Assembly: GCA_037447655.1 (NCBI GenBank)
Contig: JBBHKE010001330.1
Location: forward strand, 1-19,275
Reading direction: 5' to 3'
DNA from: Zygnema cylindricum
Lineage: Eukaryota > Streptophyta > Zygnematophyceae > Zygnematales > Zygnemataceae
DNA length: 19,275 nt
Shown here: one piece after another, positions 8,154 through 17,530 of the stretch
How the letters are laid out: the number at the start of each line of letters is the position of its first letter
Numbering within the stretch: position 1 is the stretch's first letter
Program-made: the position numbers and the translations under genes
Notes under the pieces: generated by a model
Database searches by the model: none
Told to the model about the DNA's origin: nothing
What the model saw: only the letters and a program-made list of their open reading frames with translations

Positions 8154-8600
8154 TTATTTTGAAGACGCGACTTCTATATAATTATCCCTCCAATACCTTT
8201 GTAAAAGCTCACAATTTTTATCTTTTAAAGTTAACTCATCTTCTAGCCTTCCTAGATAATGCCCTTTCCATAATATAATATTGCCGACCTTAAACCGTTG
8301 ACCAACCCAATCTATTACCCATATGTGGACCTCAAGTTCTATAATTATTGAGGGATCCAATTCCAATTCTCCTTCAGTTGGTCGAAGATTTGCTGGTTTC
8401 AACTAACTGATGTGTACCATTGGATGAATTTTTGTTGAAGGCGAAAAGTCCAATTTGGCAACAACTGAGGATATCATCTCGATTACAATAAATGGTCGGA
8501 TGTACTTAGGAGCAAATTGCCTTGTATTATCCAACTGTCCCTCAATCCTGCACCTGTAATGAGTTGTTGAAAGCCAAACCTTGTCACCTGTGCTTACCAC
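8154..8600 (-). pseudogene. Integrase C-terminus (GPY/F-like) and chromodomain-like tail of Element 1
   Basis: One reading frame is interrupted only by a TAG at 8403-8405, where relatives usually have Leu in the form HVSLLKP. The first part contains GDKVWLSTTHYR, then FAPKYIRPFIVIE and KIHPMVHIS, matching the GPY/F module of Ty3/Gypsy integrases with RPF in place of GPF. The second part has IIIELEVHIWVIDWVGQRF, then ILWKGHYLGRLEDELTL and ELLQRYW. This follows the chromodomain form YxVKWKGYxxxxxTWEPxxxL...LLxxY. Chromodomains steer integration toward marked chromatin, and their presence places the family among chromoviruses. The protein ends at 8154, about 40 bp before the LTR. Not all aromatic cage positions are clear, so ability to bind histones is unknown. 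Confidence 0.75.
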
Positions 8601-9500
8601 CCAATCACCCCGTTTGCGGTTAGCATTTAGTTCTTACCTTCTTTGAGCTTCTTCTAATGTATCCCAGACTATTTTCGAAACATTTTGAATGTATTCCCAA
8701 ATTTCCGTTCTAGAACCCCTATTCTCTTCAGTGACACCTGTTATTAAGTCTAATGCTTCTCTCGGTTAGTATCCGCATGCAACTTCAAACAGTTAGAATG
8801 CTGTACTAACCGTTTTAGATGAATTGTATGCAAATTCCATTAATGGCAGTTTAGATTCCCATGTGTTCAAAACTCCACTGCAAACAGTTCAAAAGCATTT
8901 TTTCAACTGTACGGTTCATCGTTTTTGTCTATCCATCTCTCTGAGGATGATAAGAGGTACTCATTTTTAATTCAATGCCTCAATTTTGTTGCAATTTTTT
9001 CCAAAATGCATACGATAATTTATAATCCCTATCACTCAGTATAGACAGGGTAACTCCATGATGTTTGACCACGTTGTCAAAATATAACTTTGCAATATCT
9101 ATAACTGAATTAGTAGTTTTGCAAGGGATAAATATTGCCAATTTACTGAACCTATGAACTACGACCATGATACTGTCATTTCTTCTAGATGTAGTAGGCA
9201 ACTTGACAATAAAATCCATACGGACAGATTCCCATGGTCTTTTAGGGATGTCTAATGGTTTTAAGAGACCTATAGGTTTCTGGTTACTAGGTTTACTTTG
9301 TTGGCAAGGGACACAACTTTCCACTTGTTTTGAACACCTCCTTTGCCATCCCGAGCCAAAACATTCTACTCTGCAACCGACTAAGATTTTATCTCGACCT
9401 AGATGTCATAAATGCTCGTGGGCTTTCTATAAAAGTTGTTTTTTTAAGTTTCATATTTCAAGAATGCATAATCTATCCCCTGTTTGCAAATACAGTAAAC
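8601..9500 (-). pseudogene. Integrase zinc-binding and catalytic core of Element 1 (degraded)
   Basis: In minus-strand order: an HEHL...HLGRDK histidine half and SCVPCQQSKPSNQKP cysteine half of the HHCC zinc-binding domain (a stop splits the histidines), then WESVRMDFIVKLPTTS with the first catalytic Asp, VVVHRFSKLAIFIP, and LSILSDRDYKLSYAFWKKLQ with the second Asp. The third motif, usually DGQTER, reads with a stop and Lys in place of the catalytic Glu near 8930-8945. The longest clean piece is 9324-8980. After it, to 8601, integrase similarity continues through several stops. Integrases join element DNA to the chromosome; this copy could not. Confidence 0.85.
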
Positions 9501-9668
9501 CATCTTCTATTTTAAGGTTATGACATGCTTCTCATTTCAATGGATCAGAATTTCCTCCTGAAATAATCTTGCAAATCACAGCAAAATAAAGATCTTTATC
9601 ATAACCATTTCTAACAGCATCTAAATATAATTCATCCCGAACCATCACACTTATTTCAAAAAATCTTC

Positions 9669-10130
9669 TTAAAAGATCTTGACTACATTTGATTTTCTAA
9701 GTATATGTTTGACATTAAATTTGAAATATGCGAACTTGTGCATCCACTTAACTTGTCGACCAGTCATAATCCGTGCATCACTTAATCTTTGTAGATAAGA
9801 GAGTGCCTTATTATCACAGTGAATTGTAAATTCTTTATTATGCAATGTACAACGCCATTTCACCAATGCATGAACAATTGCAAGTAATTTATTTTCTTGT
9901 GCTGGATAGTTTTTTTCAGCATCATTGAATTTCTTAGACTCAAAAGCAATAGTATGAAAATGTTTGCTGACTTTTTTGACTTATGATTGCACCTAGACCT
10001 TTATCAGATGCATCCGTAGTGATCTAAACTTCAAATTCCCCAGCAGGATCACGATACACCAGTGTAGGGGCAAAGGTCAACTTGCCTTTTAGTTCCTCAA
10101 AAACTCTCCTCTGATCGGCTTCCCACACAA
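9669..10130 (-). pseudogene. RNase H-like domain of Element 1 (degraded)
   Basis: The frame includes TDASDKGLGAIIS (first acidic motif), a shifted continuation ESKKFNDAEKNYPAQ, and LLAIVHALVKWR. The cleaner 9866-9669 segment follows with FTIHCDNKALSYLQRL, ARIMTGRQVKWMHKFAYFKF and VKHILRKSNVV. These are hallmarks of the RT-linked RNase H of Ty3/Gypsy, where CDN or TDN and HxPGKxNxVADxLSR are typical. Here PGK is LRK, and a one-base loss near 9690 destroys the ADxLSR end. RNase H degrades the RNA template during reverse transcription. Confidence 0.82.
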
Positions 10131-11126
10131 ACGTCTCCTTCTCCCAAAGTAAATTTGTCAAAGGTGAAGTTTTTGATAAATATCTTGTAATAAGTGGTCA
10201 ATCCCAAAAATGATCTAACTTATGTGACATTAGTGGGTTGCTTCAAATTATAGATTGCAGTAATTTTGGATGGATATGTTTTAACACCTTCCCCACTAAG
10301 TATATGTCCCAAAAATAAATGTTCATTTAAAAAAAAATTGGATTTTGACAATTTTCCATATAGTTTTTTTCCCTTAACCTTTTCAACACTTTTCTCAAAG
10401 GAATTACATGTTGTTCTTTAGATTCGTTGTATATTATAATATCATCTATAAACACCTTAACAAACTCATCTATATAATCTGAACATGTTTGGTTCTATAA
10501 TCTTTGATAAGTAGGCGGTGCATTCGTCAAACCAAATGGCATCATTATCCATTCAAAATAACCGACTCTAGTTCTAAAAGCAGTTTTGTTAATATCTTCG
10601 GTTCTTATTGACACTTGATTAAAGCCACTACGCATATCAATTAAAGAAAATAATTTAGCACCTTTCAAACGACCTATCAAATCCCAAATCAAAGGTAATC
10701 GATAATTATCCTTCACCGTAATCTTGTTTAGACTACAATAGTCGACACACATTCTCAACGTTCCGTCTTTTTTTTGACGAAAAGAACTGGTGCTCTTTAA
10801 GGTGATTTGATGGGCTGAATATGTTTTTTCTCCAGAAGCTCATTGATCTGTTTCTTTAACTCCTCTTGCTCAAAGCAATTGTGCTTAAAAATTGATGTGA
10901 CAGGAGGATTACATTCAGGTTCAAGATTTAAAACATGTTCCACATTTCGGAAAGGTGGCCTCCCTGAGGGTAAGTCACTTGGGAAAACATATCTAAATTC
11001 GAAATTCAAATCTTCAACAAAATAATCTGATGTATTAATGTGACATTTTTGTTTTTCCAAGAGTTTTAGTGGTGTCTGAATTAGGAATAACATCAATGTT
11101 ATTGTTTTCTCCCCCACCTTCATCAA
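10131..11126 (-). pseudogene. Reverse transcriptase of Element 1 (degraded, catalytic FIDD retained)
   Basis: The N-terminal segment (11126-10797) has FRYVFPSDLPSG, LNLEPECNPP and ELLEKKHIQPIKSP, then a stop and a one-base loss in an A-run near 10770. The core (10758-10495) reads [47 protein letters not shown] and [16 protein letters not shown], all classical Ty3/Gypsy RT motifs. The catalytic box VFIDDIIIY lies at about 10458-10430, with FIDD at 10452-10441, just past a stop. From about 10330 to 10131 the thumb and connection region is present but frame-shifted. Confidence 0.9.
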
Positions 11127-11134
11127 TAACTGCC

Positions 11135-11228
11135 TTAGTTACTATAACAAAAAAACATGATTTGTTATATCTTTGAAATGTTTAGTTACTATAACAAAAA
11201 AACATGATTTGTTATATCTTTGGAATGT
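11135..11228. repeat. 47-bp tandem duplication in Element 1
   Basis: Two nearly identical 47-bp units (11135-11181 and 11182-11228) contain TTAGTTACTATAAC and CATGATTTGTTATATC. Element 2 has the corresponding sequence once (around 16720-16765), so the duplication arose after the copies separated. The length is not a multiple of three, which shifts the protease-RT linker frame. Confidence 0.85.
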
Positions 11229-11433
11229 TTTTGATTTTTTTTTAGCAGTAATCAAACCTTCCGCCCCACAATTTGGTTATGTTATTTATATGATTCTTAT
11301 GCAACTTCTTCGAATGAATGCTTGCAAAGCCTTCCAGCAGTTTTCAAACTTCACTCTCAAGGTGTTAGTTTCCTAATTAATTTCAAGGTTACTTTGTTAA
11401 CCAAGGCTTTCCCAGTATTAGCTCCTCACTACC

Positions 11434-11700
11434 CTAATTCATTATTTTATACACAACTTTTGTTTTATGACCCTGGATATCAACTTCTATTGTGTCAGTT
11501 TGTAAATCTAATGTGGACTTATTACCATTTGCCACCTGAACATTCAAAGGTTTTTCCCTTAAAACAGTAGGAATTGTATTTTCCTCTACAAACTTATGTG
11601 AAATTAAATTATTTGTAACACGTATATCTACCATAACTCTCAATGGTTTCCCTTCCATTTAAAAATCAAATCTGATCAAACTAATTCTGGTGTCATCGTT
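11434..11700 (-). pseudogene. Aspartic protease remnant of Element 1
   Basis: The clean segment 11658-11434 reads VMVDIRVTNNLISHKFVEE, then VQVANGNKSTLDLQT and VVYKIMN. In Ty3/Gypsy retropepsins the first part is normally VDSGATxxFIS, with catalytic Asp in DSG or DTG. Here Asp is followed by Ile-Arg-Val, so the flap-proximal active site is destroyed even though the fold pattern is visible. The related LGxPWL motif seen in Element 2 falls in a decayed stretch here. The homologous region in Element 2 is 16298-16799. Confidence 0.75.
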
Positions 11701-12106
11701 ACTCAACTATCCTTACATACGTTTGTTGTTAAGAGTTTCATCAAAAGGATTCTTTAAATTATACAATGTAGTTAGCATAATGGCTCACCCTTTATGGCTT
11801 CAAGTCCTCCCTCTCTACATGATTCATCGCTAGGAGAAGGCAAGTTTGTTAGGCCTCTAAGTAATTGGAGTGAGATTCAGCTGTGGCCATACTCCCCATC
11901 CCGCCTGAATCTTGAGGACCTAAGCACGCCCCACATCTAACCAACAGCCGCTGGCATTGTGGTCACTTAGTTTCCCCTCTAATTCCCTACCACTCACATT
12001 ATGGTTCCACCGACACAGGTCAGAGCACCCTCACAGGTCGAGGTCAGAGCACCCTCACAGGTCACGACAATCGATTTTCGGGAAAACAAGGTTTTACCTA
12101 GCTTCT
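11701..12106 (-). other. Leader of Element 1 with gag-deletion junction
   Basis: From the primer-binding site down to about 11780, the minus strand matches the Element 2 leader (about 13956-14250). At about 11778-11782 it jumps to sequence equivalent to Element 2 near 16197, just before the protease. The whole gag region, about 1.9 kb in Element 2, is therefore absent. The plus-strand open frame 11957-12247 across this leader and the LTR is a shadow. Confidence 0.75.
12017..12064. repeat. 24-bp tandem duplication in the Element 1 leader
   Basis: Units 12017-12040 and 12041-12064 share AGGTCAGAGCACCCTCACAG and differ only at the last base. The homologous leader in Element 2 (about 13999-14030) has a single copy. 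Confidence 0.85.
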
Positions 12107-12124
12107 AACAAAACTTTGTTACCA
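12107..12124 (-). promoter_or_regulatory. Primer-binding site of Element 1
   Basis: Two bases inside the 5' LTR, the minus strand reads TGGTAACAAAGTTTTGTT. It is a decayed match to TGGTATCAGAGCCAGGTT, complementary to the 3' end of plant-type initiator Met tRNA and used by many plant LTR elements. Element 2 has the related TGATATCAAAGCTTTGGT at the same place. Confidence 0.7.
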
Positions 12125-12126
12125 TA

Positions 12127-12799
12127 TGCAATAAGATCTCCTACCTCTCAAAAAATCCCATTACTACAACCAATTTCAACCACACATTCCACACATGGGA
12201 AAATATTAATCCACATTGGAAAGCATTCACATAAAGATAAAGTTTAAACTAGAAAAAGCTTTTGTCGACATAACATTAGTTTTTGTCTCTTGCCCTCGTG
12301 GCCCAACCCTTCTTTTAGAGTTGTTTCCACTACTCTCCACTCTTAACATTTCTATATCCTAACTACTAAAACACTACTTAGTTAGTAAGAGATTTTAGTG
12401 TAAAAATGCCATTGCTCCAATTTGGTTTTAATTGCCCAAGACCAAGACCAGTCAGAATTTCCACAAAATTTTCCAAATGAAAAGATTTTAACCTTCTCTT
12501 AGACTTCTCTATTTATCCATCATCGCCGTGGACTAGCGGCCAGAGTCAACCTTCTATTGAACAGGTTTTTCGTGGGCCAATCATTGATCAGCTAAGACTC
12601 AAACTGCCCTATGCAAAAATGTGCGAAATGTCTTGTTAACTACGTAGGATTTACTAACCTATCAGACGCTACATTTCATTATGTAACATTTATGTGCAAA
12701 AGTGCGCGCCAAATAAAACGTAACTTCGCATGAACGTGCGTCGCAAATTTCACACGCGAAACTACCAACGTAATTCCATAAAGTAAAAGTAAGTTTGAG
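12127..12799 (-). repeat. 5' LTR of Element 1, incomplete
   Basis: The inner edge (TGCAATAAG, originally TGTAATAG) is at 12127. Alignment with the 3' LTR is continuous to about 12791, then only a few bases resembling AAGTTTGATCC remain before the CTTCT flank. About 300 bp of U3 and the TGTAAC terminus are therefore missing. The TATA-like TATTTAT is at 12510-12516. An open frame on the minus strand (12662-12910) crosses the break and is not a gene. Confidence 0.85.
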
Positions 12800-12804
12800 C
12801 TTCT
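12800..12804 (+). repeat. Target-site duplication of Element 1, right copy (CTTCT)
   Basis: Matches 7146-7150. The LTR terminus on this side has decayed, so the exact edge is inferred from the repeat and from the LINE frame that resumes immediately after it. Confidence 0.65.
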
Positions 12805-12959
12805 TGAGGTGTTTTCTTCTGATTCTTCGCGTGCAAACTTTCTCTCTTGTATCGGACATGGTTTTGGATCTTGGTAAAGCTACCCATATGTTATCCACCC
12901 TCTGTTTCATGCATGCTCAGTTCACCACCGTCCTCAGGTTTCGGCTTGGCCTCTCTCAC
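12805..12959 (+). pseudogene. LINE-like protein fragment, right half (C-terminal end)
   Basis: This 155-bp island between the two Gypsy elements is open in the frame that continues 6995-7150. It ends in FTTVLRFRLGLSH, resembling the (E)FxxALRYRLGLP close of non-LTR retroelement proteins related to the left half. Both motifs fall in the expected order. Element 2 inserted directly after the final CTCAC (12955-12959), so the rest of the protein should lie beyond the right edge of the window. Family recognition is by motif only. Confidence 0.6.
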
Positions 12960-13935
12960 TGTAACAATAATAGTGGATTGAAATTGCTAATAAATGTGTA
13001 TTTAAGTGTTACAAATATAGATGTTTGAATTTGGTAGATGTTTGCGAAAGAATTACACGATTTGGAGTTGTATTTTAAAAGATATAACGATTGGTGTATT
13101 TAGGCGACAACTCGAGGTCAAAATAACGAGTAGGTGTTCATTGTAACAAGTTAAGGGTCAAACTAGCCGCAAAATTTCAGGGGCACGTTAAAAAAGTACC
13201 AAATGTATCAATATTTTGTTTTGAACGCACCATGGTTTGTTTCATACAATTTTTAATACGAAATGTCACTTTCACTTTATGGAATTTCGTAGGTAGTTTC
13301 ACGTGTGAAATTTGCGACGCACGTTCATGAGAAGTCACGTTTGGTTTGGCGCGCACTTATGCACGTAAATGTTACATAGTGAAATGTAGCGTTTGATTGG
13401 TTAGTATATCCTACGTAGTTAATAAGACATTTCGCATGTTTTTGCATTGGGTAGTCTGAGTCCTAGGTGATCAATGATTGGCCCACGTAAAACCTATTCA
13501 ACAGAGCGCTGACTTTGACCTGGCTAGTCCAAGGAGATAATGGATAAATAGGGAAGTCTAAAAGAAGAGTAAACACCTTTTTCTTTGGAAAAGTTTGTGG
13601 AAATTCTCACTGAGCTTGGACTTGAGGGATTAAAACCAAATTGGAGCAATGGCATTTTTGCACTAAAATCTCTTACTTAACTAAGTAGTGTTTTAGTAGT
13701 TAAGAGATAGAATTATTAAAGGTGACGGGTAGTGGAAAACACTTTAAAATAAGGGTTGAGCCACGAGGGCAAGAGACCAAGCTAATGTTATGTGGACAGA
13801 AGCTTCTTCTTATTTAAAGTTTATCCTTATGTGAGTGTTTTCCAATGTGAATGTGTAATTTTCCAATGTGTGGAGTATGTGGTTGAAATTGGTTGTAGTA
13901 ATGGGATTTTTTGAGAGGTAGGAAATCCTATTACA
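12960..13935 (+). repeat. 5' LTR of Element 2 (976 bp)
   Basis: Starts TGTAACAATAATAG and ends CCTATTACA, with TGTAA...TTACA inverted termini and the primer-binding site two bases beyond. It is the reverse complement of the 7151-8111 LTR across its whole length. Open frames on the minus strand here (13810-14156) are shadows that recur in all copies. Confidence 0.92.
13544..13550 (+). promoter_or_regulatory. TATA-like box in the LTR
   Basis: ATAAATA within GGATAAATAGGGAAGTC is preserved in all three LTR copies that cover it (7528-7534 and 12510-12516 on the opposite strand), about 580 bp into the LTR. The position would suit the U3 promoter, with R and U5 in the remaining 390 bp. No start site can be seen directly. 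Confidence 0.35.
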
Positions 13936-13937
13936 TA

Positions 13938-13955
13938 TGATATCAAAGCTTTGGT
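13938..13955 (+). promoter_or_regulatory. Primer-binding site of Element 2
   Basis: TGATATCAAAGCTTTGGT lies two bases after the LTR. It agrees with the initiator Met tRNA complement TGGTATCAGAGC at 10 of the first 12 positions and then diverges. The Element 1 site has the GG lost here, so the ancestral start was probably TGGTATCA. Confidence 0.72.
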
Positions 13956-14718
13956 TAGAAACCAGATGGAAGCTTGCTCCCCCGAAAATTGACTGTCGTG
14001 ACCGGTGAGGGTGCTCAGACTTGTGTCGTTGGAACCACAATGTGAAGGAGTAGGGGTTTGAAGGGAAACTAACTGACCACACTGCAAACAACCCTTGGTT
14101 AGATGTGGGGCGAGCTTAGGTCCTAAAGACTCAGGCATGGTGGGCTTTGTAGCCACCGTTGAAGCTCACTCCAATTGTTTAAAGGGCGAACAAACTTGCG
14201 TTCTCATAGCAATCAATCATGTGTAGAGGGAGGGCTTGAAGCCATGAATGGTGAGAATGTGAGGATTAGAGAGTAAAAGATCATGATGTTGTGGGAATGG
14301 GAGATTTGTTAATGGAGGAGAAAGAAAGTGGAGTAATTTACTTCTTTAAGAGCATAGGAGTCAAAAAATGACTTAAAACTTTTAAAACTCTGAATTGTTA
14401 CCTTTGAGAGCTTTTCAATTTTACTGTTTCAAAATTTATGGTTGAATGTTTCCTTTGAGAGCTTTCAATTTTGTTGTTGCAAATTTGTCGGGAAATTTTT
14501 ACCTTTCTGCATCAATGTTTGGGAAATTGAAGAATTGAAATTGTACTTACTTACTTTTAATGTCTTATTCATTTCTCAAATTTTTGATAATTTGCAAAGG
14601 ATTTGTTAAGGAGGAAAAGTCTTGGATTGGAGAAATTTGACGAATTCAAATCCGCAGCAAATATCTTTAGGAAATTATCTTCTTTTTTTTTTCTTTTGGT
14701 TGATTTCATTGTGTGATA
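13956..14718 (+). other. Untranslated leader of Element 2
   Basis: No coding signal. The left 300 bp matches the Element 1 leader. The rest (14260-14718) is AT-rich with poorly conserved TTTGAGAGCTTTCAATTTT stretches at about 14403-14420 and 14455-14473, a loose approximately 50-bp direct repeat. It ends just before the first ATG of gag. Confidence 0.6.
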
Positions 14719-16060
14719 ATGGCAAATTCAGCATGGAAACGTGAAATGAAGAATGCTTTGAATGTGTTAAAGAAGCGTAGTGTGAAATTGGTCAAAAGAT
14801 TTAATAGTCATGCTGCTGCTGTAGATGAAACAATTTCTGGATTGTAGAGTGAATTGAACGATATTAAGGAAAATGAGAATGTTTCAAATCAGAAATTGGA
14901 TGAACAAGTTAATCAGTTCACCCCAGATATGATGTTAATGACCAAAAAGGTGAGAGTAGTAAGAGGAGTGCTAGTTTTAGGGAAGATGATCATGATAGAC
15001 CTAAGAAGATAAGAGATGTAATTGACTATCAGTGAAGCACCATCCTTTGATGGCAAGAAGATTGATGAGTTCAATGCTTTGATTTTTCATATGAGTATTA
15101 TTTGGAATTTATGAATTGTGATCGTGATGATTACATTTTTTTTGTTGTTAGTTGTCTGAAAGGTGATGCTCAGATTTGGGATTACACTTAGAGAAGGTTT
15201 AACCTAATTCTTGATAATGCTGATTGGAAAGATTTTAAGACCGCGATCAAATGGTGTTTCTTGTTTGTCACTAATAAATCCAGAATGGAAGAAAAGTGGT
15301 TGAACTGTAAGCAGACTGGGTGTGTGAAAGATTATGTTGTAGATTTTGACTTATCTAGCATTCATGTTACAGGTTTGACTAATGAAATGGCTAAGTGGTA
15401 GTTCTTAAACTATCTGAATCCTATACTGAAATTAGAACTGAAACATCAAAAAATTATTAACTTGAAAGAATTACAAGATAAGACATTGGAATTAGAGGAT
15501 CAGTTGGGGTATAATCGGGAAACTGGATCACTCAAGGGTAATTTAAATGAAGCATCAAGGTGGGGTGAGGAGGAATTTATGGAAGAGGGTCTCAATGCAG
15601 GTCTGGTGAATAGGCAGAATATATTCAAGGGAAATTAGAGAAGTGAAGAGAGTGTTAATGCAAAAAACAAATTTAACAATAGAGGGGGATACATTAAGAG
15701 TCCTAAACCAAGTATTAATGCTCAGAAACCTAATCTTAACATTCCCACATGCAATATCTGTCAAAAAATAGGTAATAAAGCATTTGAGTGTGCACAACTA
15801 AAGAAAAATTAATTGTTATAACTAGGAAAAGGAGGGACATTTTAGCAAAGAGTGCACAAAACCGAAAAAGAAAATCACTTGTTTTGAATGCGGAGGTCCT
15901 TATTATTACGTTAAGGATTGTACAGACAAGGGATCTCTTAAAAAAATTGATGACAATGAAGGTCTTTAGGAAGATATTGCATTATACCTAGATAAGAGAT
16001 CTCTTAAAACAGTTGATGACAATGAAGGTCTTTAGGAACATATTGCATTATACCTAACTG
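14719..16060 (+). pseudogene. Gag pseudogene of Element 2 with zinc knuckles
   Basis: The first ATG (14719) opens a 42-codon Lys-rich segment ending in TAG at 14845, then coiled-coil-like sequence. From 15034 the retrotransposon gag domain is recognisable: EAPSFDGKKIDEF, FFVVSCLKGDAQIW, DWKDFKTAIKWCF, then KQTGCVKDYVVDFDL and MAKW*FLNYLNP. These fit the usual FxGxxxxxF, LxGxAxxW and YxxxFxxL pattern. The C-terminal part has CX2CX4(N)X4C at about 15751-15795, HFSKEC, and CFECGGPYYYVKDC (about 15877-15920), which are zinc knuckles with the His replaced by Asn or Tyr in two. Gag would form the particle and bind RNA. At least six stops or frameshifts. Element 1 lacks the whole domain. Confidence 0.82.
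15925..16056 (+). repeat. 66-bp in-frame tandem duplication after gag zinc knuckles
   Basis: Units 15925-15990 and 15991-16056 are about 90% identical and each encodes the same 22-codon pattern, beginning DKGSLKKIDDNEGL and DKRSLKTVDDNEGL, including the same internal TAG. The duplicated stop shows either that the stop predates the duplication or that it was once another codon in both. Confidence 0.9.
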
Positions 16061-16297
16061 AACACGAAGCCCAGGAGGTGGGAAACGGAAAAGACTAGTT
16101 GAAAGTCCTAAGTTGAGAAGACCGGATCCAAAAGTTATGGAGTTAACTTTGGAGGGCAAGCTAATGAATGGAAAGGCTAAGATAGCTAAATTTATTATGA
16201 TGCTAACTACAGTGCATAGCTTACAGAATCCTTCTGATGAAACTCTTAACCAGACTCCATCTAAGACGCTATAAGCAACGACACACCGCACAATGCC
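16061..16297 (+). other. Gag-protease linker of Element 2
   Basis: Low-complexity coding remnant with several stops. The part after about 16197 (TGATGCTAACTAC) corresponds to the right side of the gag deletion in Element 1. No motif recognised. Confidence 0.45.
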
Positions 16298-16799
16298 TTG
16301 ATCATATTCGAAGCCTTTAGTAAGGGAAACCATCGAGATGGTAGATTTGGCACACATAATTTTATTTCACATAAGTTTGTAGAGGAAACTAAAATTCCTA
16401 CTGTCATAAGGGAAAAACCTTTGCATATTCAGGTGGCAAATGGTTATAAGTCCACATTAGATTTACAAACTCACACATCATAAAATGAAAGTTGTGTGTG
16501 AAATAATGAATTTGGGTAGTGAGGAGCCAATACTGGGAAAACCTTGGTTAACAGAACATAACCTTGAAATTAATTGGGAAACTAACACCTTGAGAGTGAA
16601 GTCTGAAAACGGTTGGAAGGTTTTGCAAGCATTACATTTGAAGAAGTTGCATAGGAATCATATAAATAGCATAACCAAATTAGGAGTGGAAGGTTTGTTT
16701 ACTGCTAAACAATTTAAAAAGCATTTAAAAGATAAAACAAATCATGCTTTCTTGTTATTTGGGGAGAAAACAATAACATTGATGTTATTCCTAAATTAG
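16298..16799 (+). pseudogene. Aspartic protease remnant of Element 2
   Basis: Contains FGTHNFISHKFVEETKIPTV and VANGYKSTLDLQT. After a stop and frame change at about 16480 it continues with VVCEIMN, EEPILGKPWLTEHNLEINW and NGWKVLQALHLKKLH. The ILGxPWLxxHNxxINW motif is typical of the second half of Ty3/Gypsy retropepsins. The catalytic Asp-Ser-Gly site is damaged: a few bases are missing around 16345, so the frame with FISHKF no longer reads DSGA. It would cleave Gag-Pol in an intact element. Confidence 0.8.
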
Positions 16800-16965
16800 A
16801 CACCACTAAATCTCTTGAAAAACAAAAAATGTCAGTTACAAAATCATATTATTTTTGTAACTGACATTAATAGATTCGACGATGCTGTTAAAGATTTGAT
16901 TTTTGAATTTGGAGATGTTTTCCCAAGTGACTTACTATCGAGAGGCCACCTTCCCGAGATGTGGA

Positions 16966-17045
16966 ACATGTTATTAACCTTGAACTTGGATGTAATCCTC
17001 TAGTCACATGTTATTAACCTAGAACTTGGATGTAATCCTCTAGTC
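16966..17045 (+). repeat. 40-bp tandem duplication in Element 2 RT
   Basis: Units 16966-17005 and 17006-17045 differ by one base; both contain TGTTATTAACCT and ACTTGGATGTAATCCTCTAG. Element 1 has one copy (around 10910-10950, opposite strand). Since 40 is not a multiple of three, it shifts the RT frame. Confidence 0.9.
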
Positions 17046-17530
17046 ACAGGAATTTATAAACATCGTTTCTTACAGCAGGAGGAGTTAAAGGAGGAGTCAA
17101 TGAACTTCTAGAGAAAAAACATATGCAGCCCAGCAAATCACTTATAGAGCACCAGCACCAGTTCTCTTCGTCAAAAAGAAAGACGGAACGCTAAGAATGT
17201 GTGTCGACTATCGTAGTCTAAACAAGATTACGGTGAAGGATAAGTATCTGTTACCTTTAATTTGTGATTTAATAGATCATTTGAAATATGCTAAATTATT
17301 TTCTTTGATTGATCTGCGCAGTGGCTTTAATCGGTTGCCAATTAGAACCGAAGATGTTGACAAAACTGCTTTTAGAACTAGAGTCGGTCATTTTGAATGG
17401 ATAGTGATGCCATTTGGTTTGACGAATGCACCGTCTACTTATCAAATATTAATGAACCAAACCTATTTCACAATTATTTGGGACATGCAGTTAGTGGGGA
17501 AGGTGTCAAAACAGATTTATCCAAAATTAC

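Larger units (their letters stand above)
7151..12799 (-). mobile_element. Element 1: degraded Ty3/Gypsy chromovirus, gag deleted
   Basis: Minus-strand LTR retrotransposon, in its own direction: incomplete 5' LTR (12799-12127), primer-binding site (12124-12107), short leader, remains of protease, RT, RNase H, integrase and chromodomain-like tail (11700-8154), polypurine tract (8124-8112) and 3' LTR (8111-7151). The order protease-RT-RNase H-integrase is diagnostic of Ty3/Gypsy. Compared with Element 2, about 1.9 kb holding all of gag is missing; the junction lies near 11778. Many stops and frameshifts make it non-functional. LTRs agree at about 87% over a 160-bp sample counted by eye, indicating an old insertion. 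It sits in a LINE remnant with CTTCT on both sides. Confidence 0.92.

Noticed and set aside
9167-9523. Plus-strand frames opposite the Element 1 integrase
   Set aside because: Antisense of recognised integrase sequence on the minus strand.
11957-12247. Plus-strand frame with SEHPHRSR repeats
   Set aside because: Arises from the 24-bp duplication in the leader of Element 1; an equivalent frame occurs antisense in Element 2 (13810-14156), so it is shared element DNA, not a gene.
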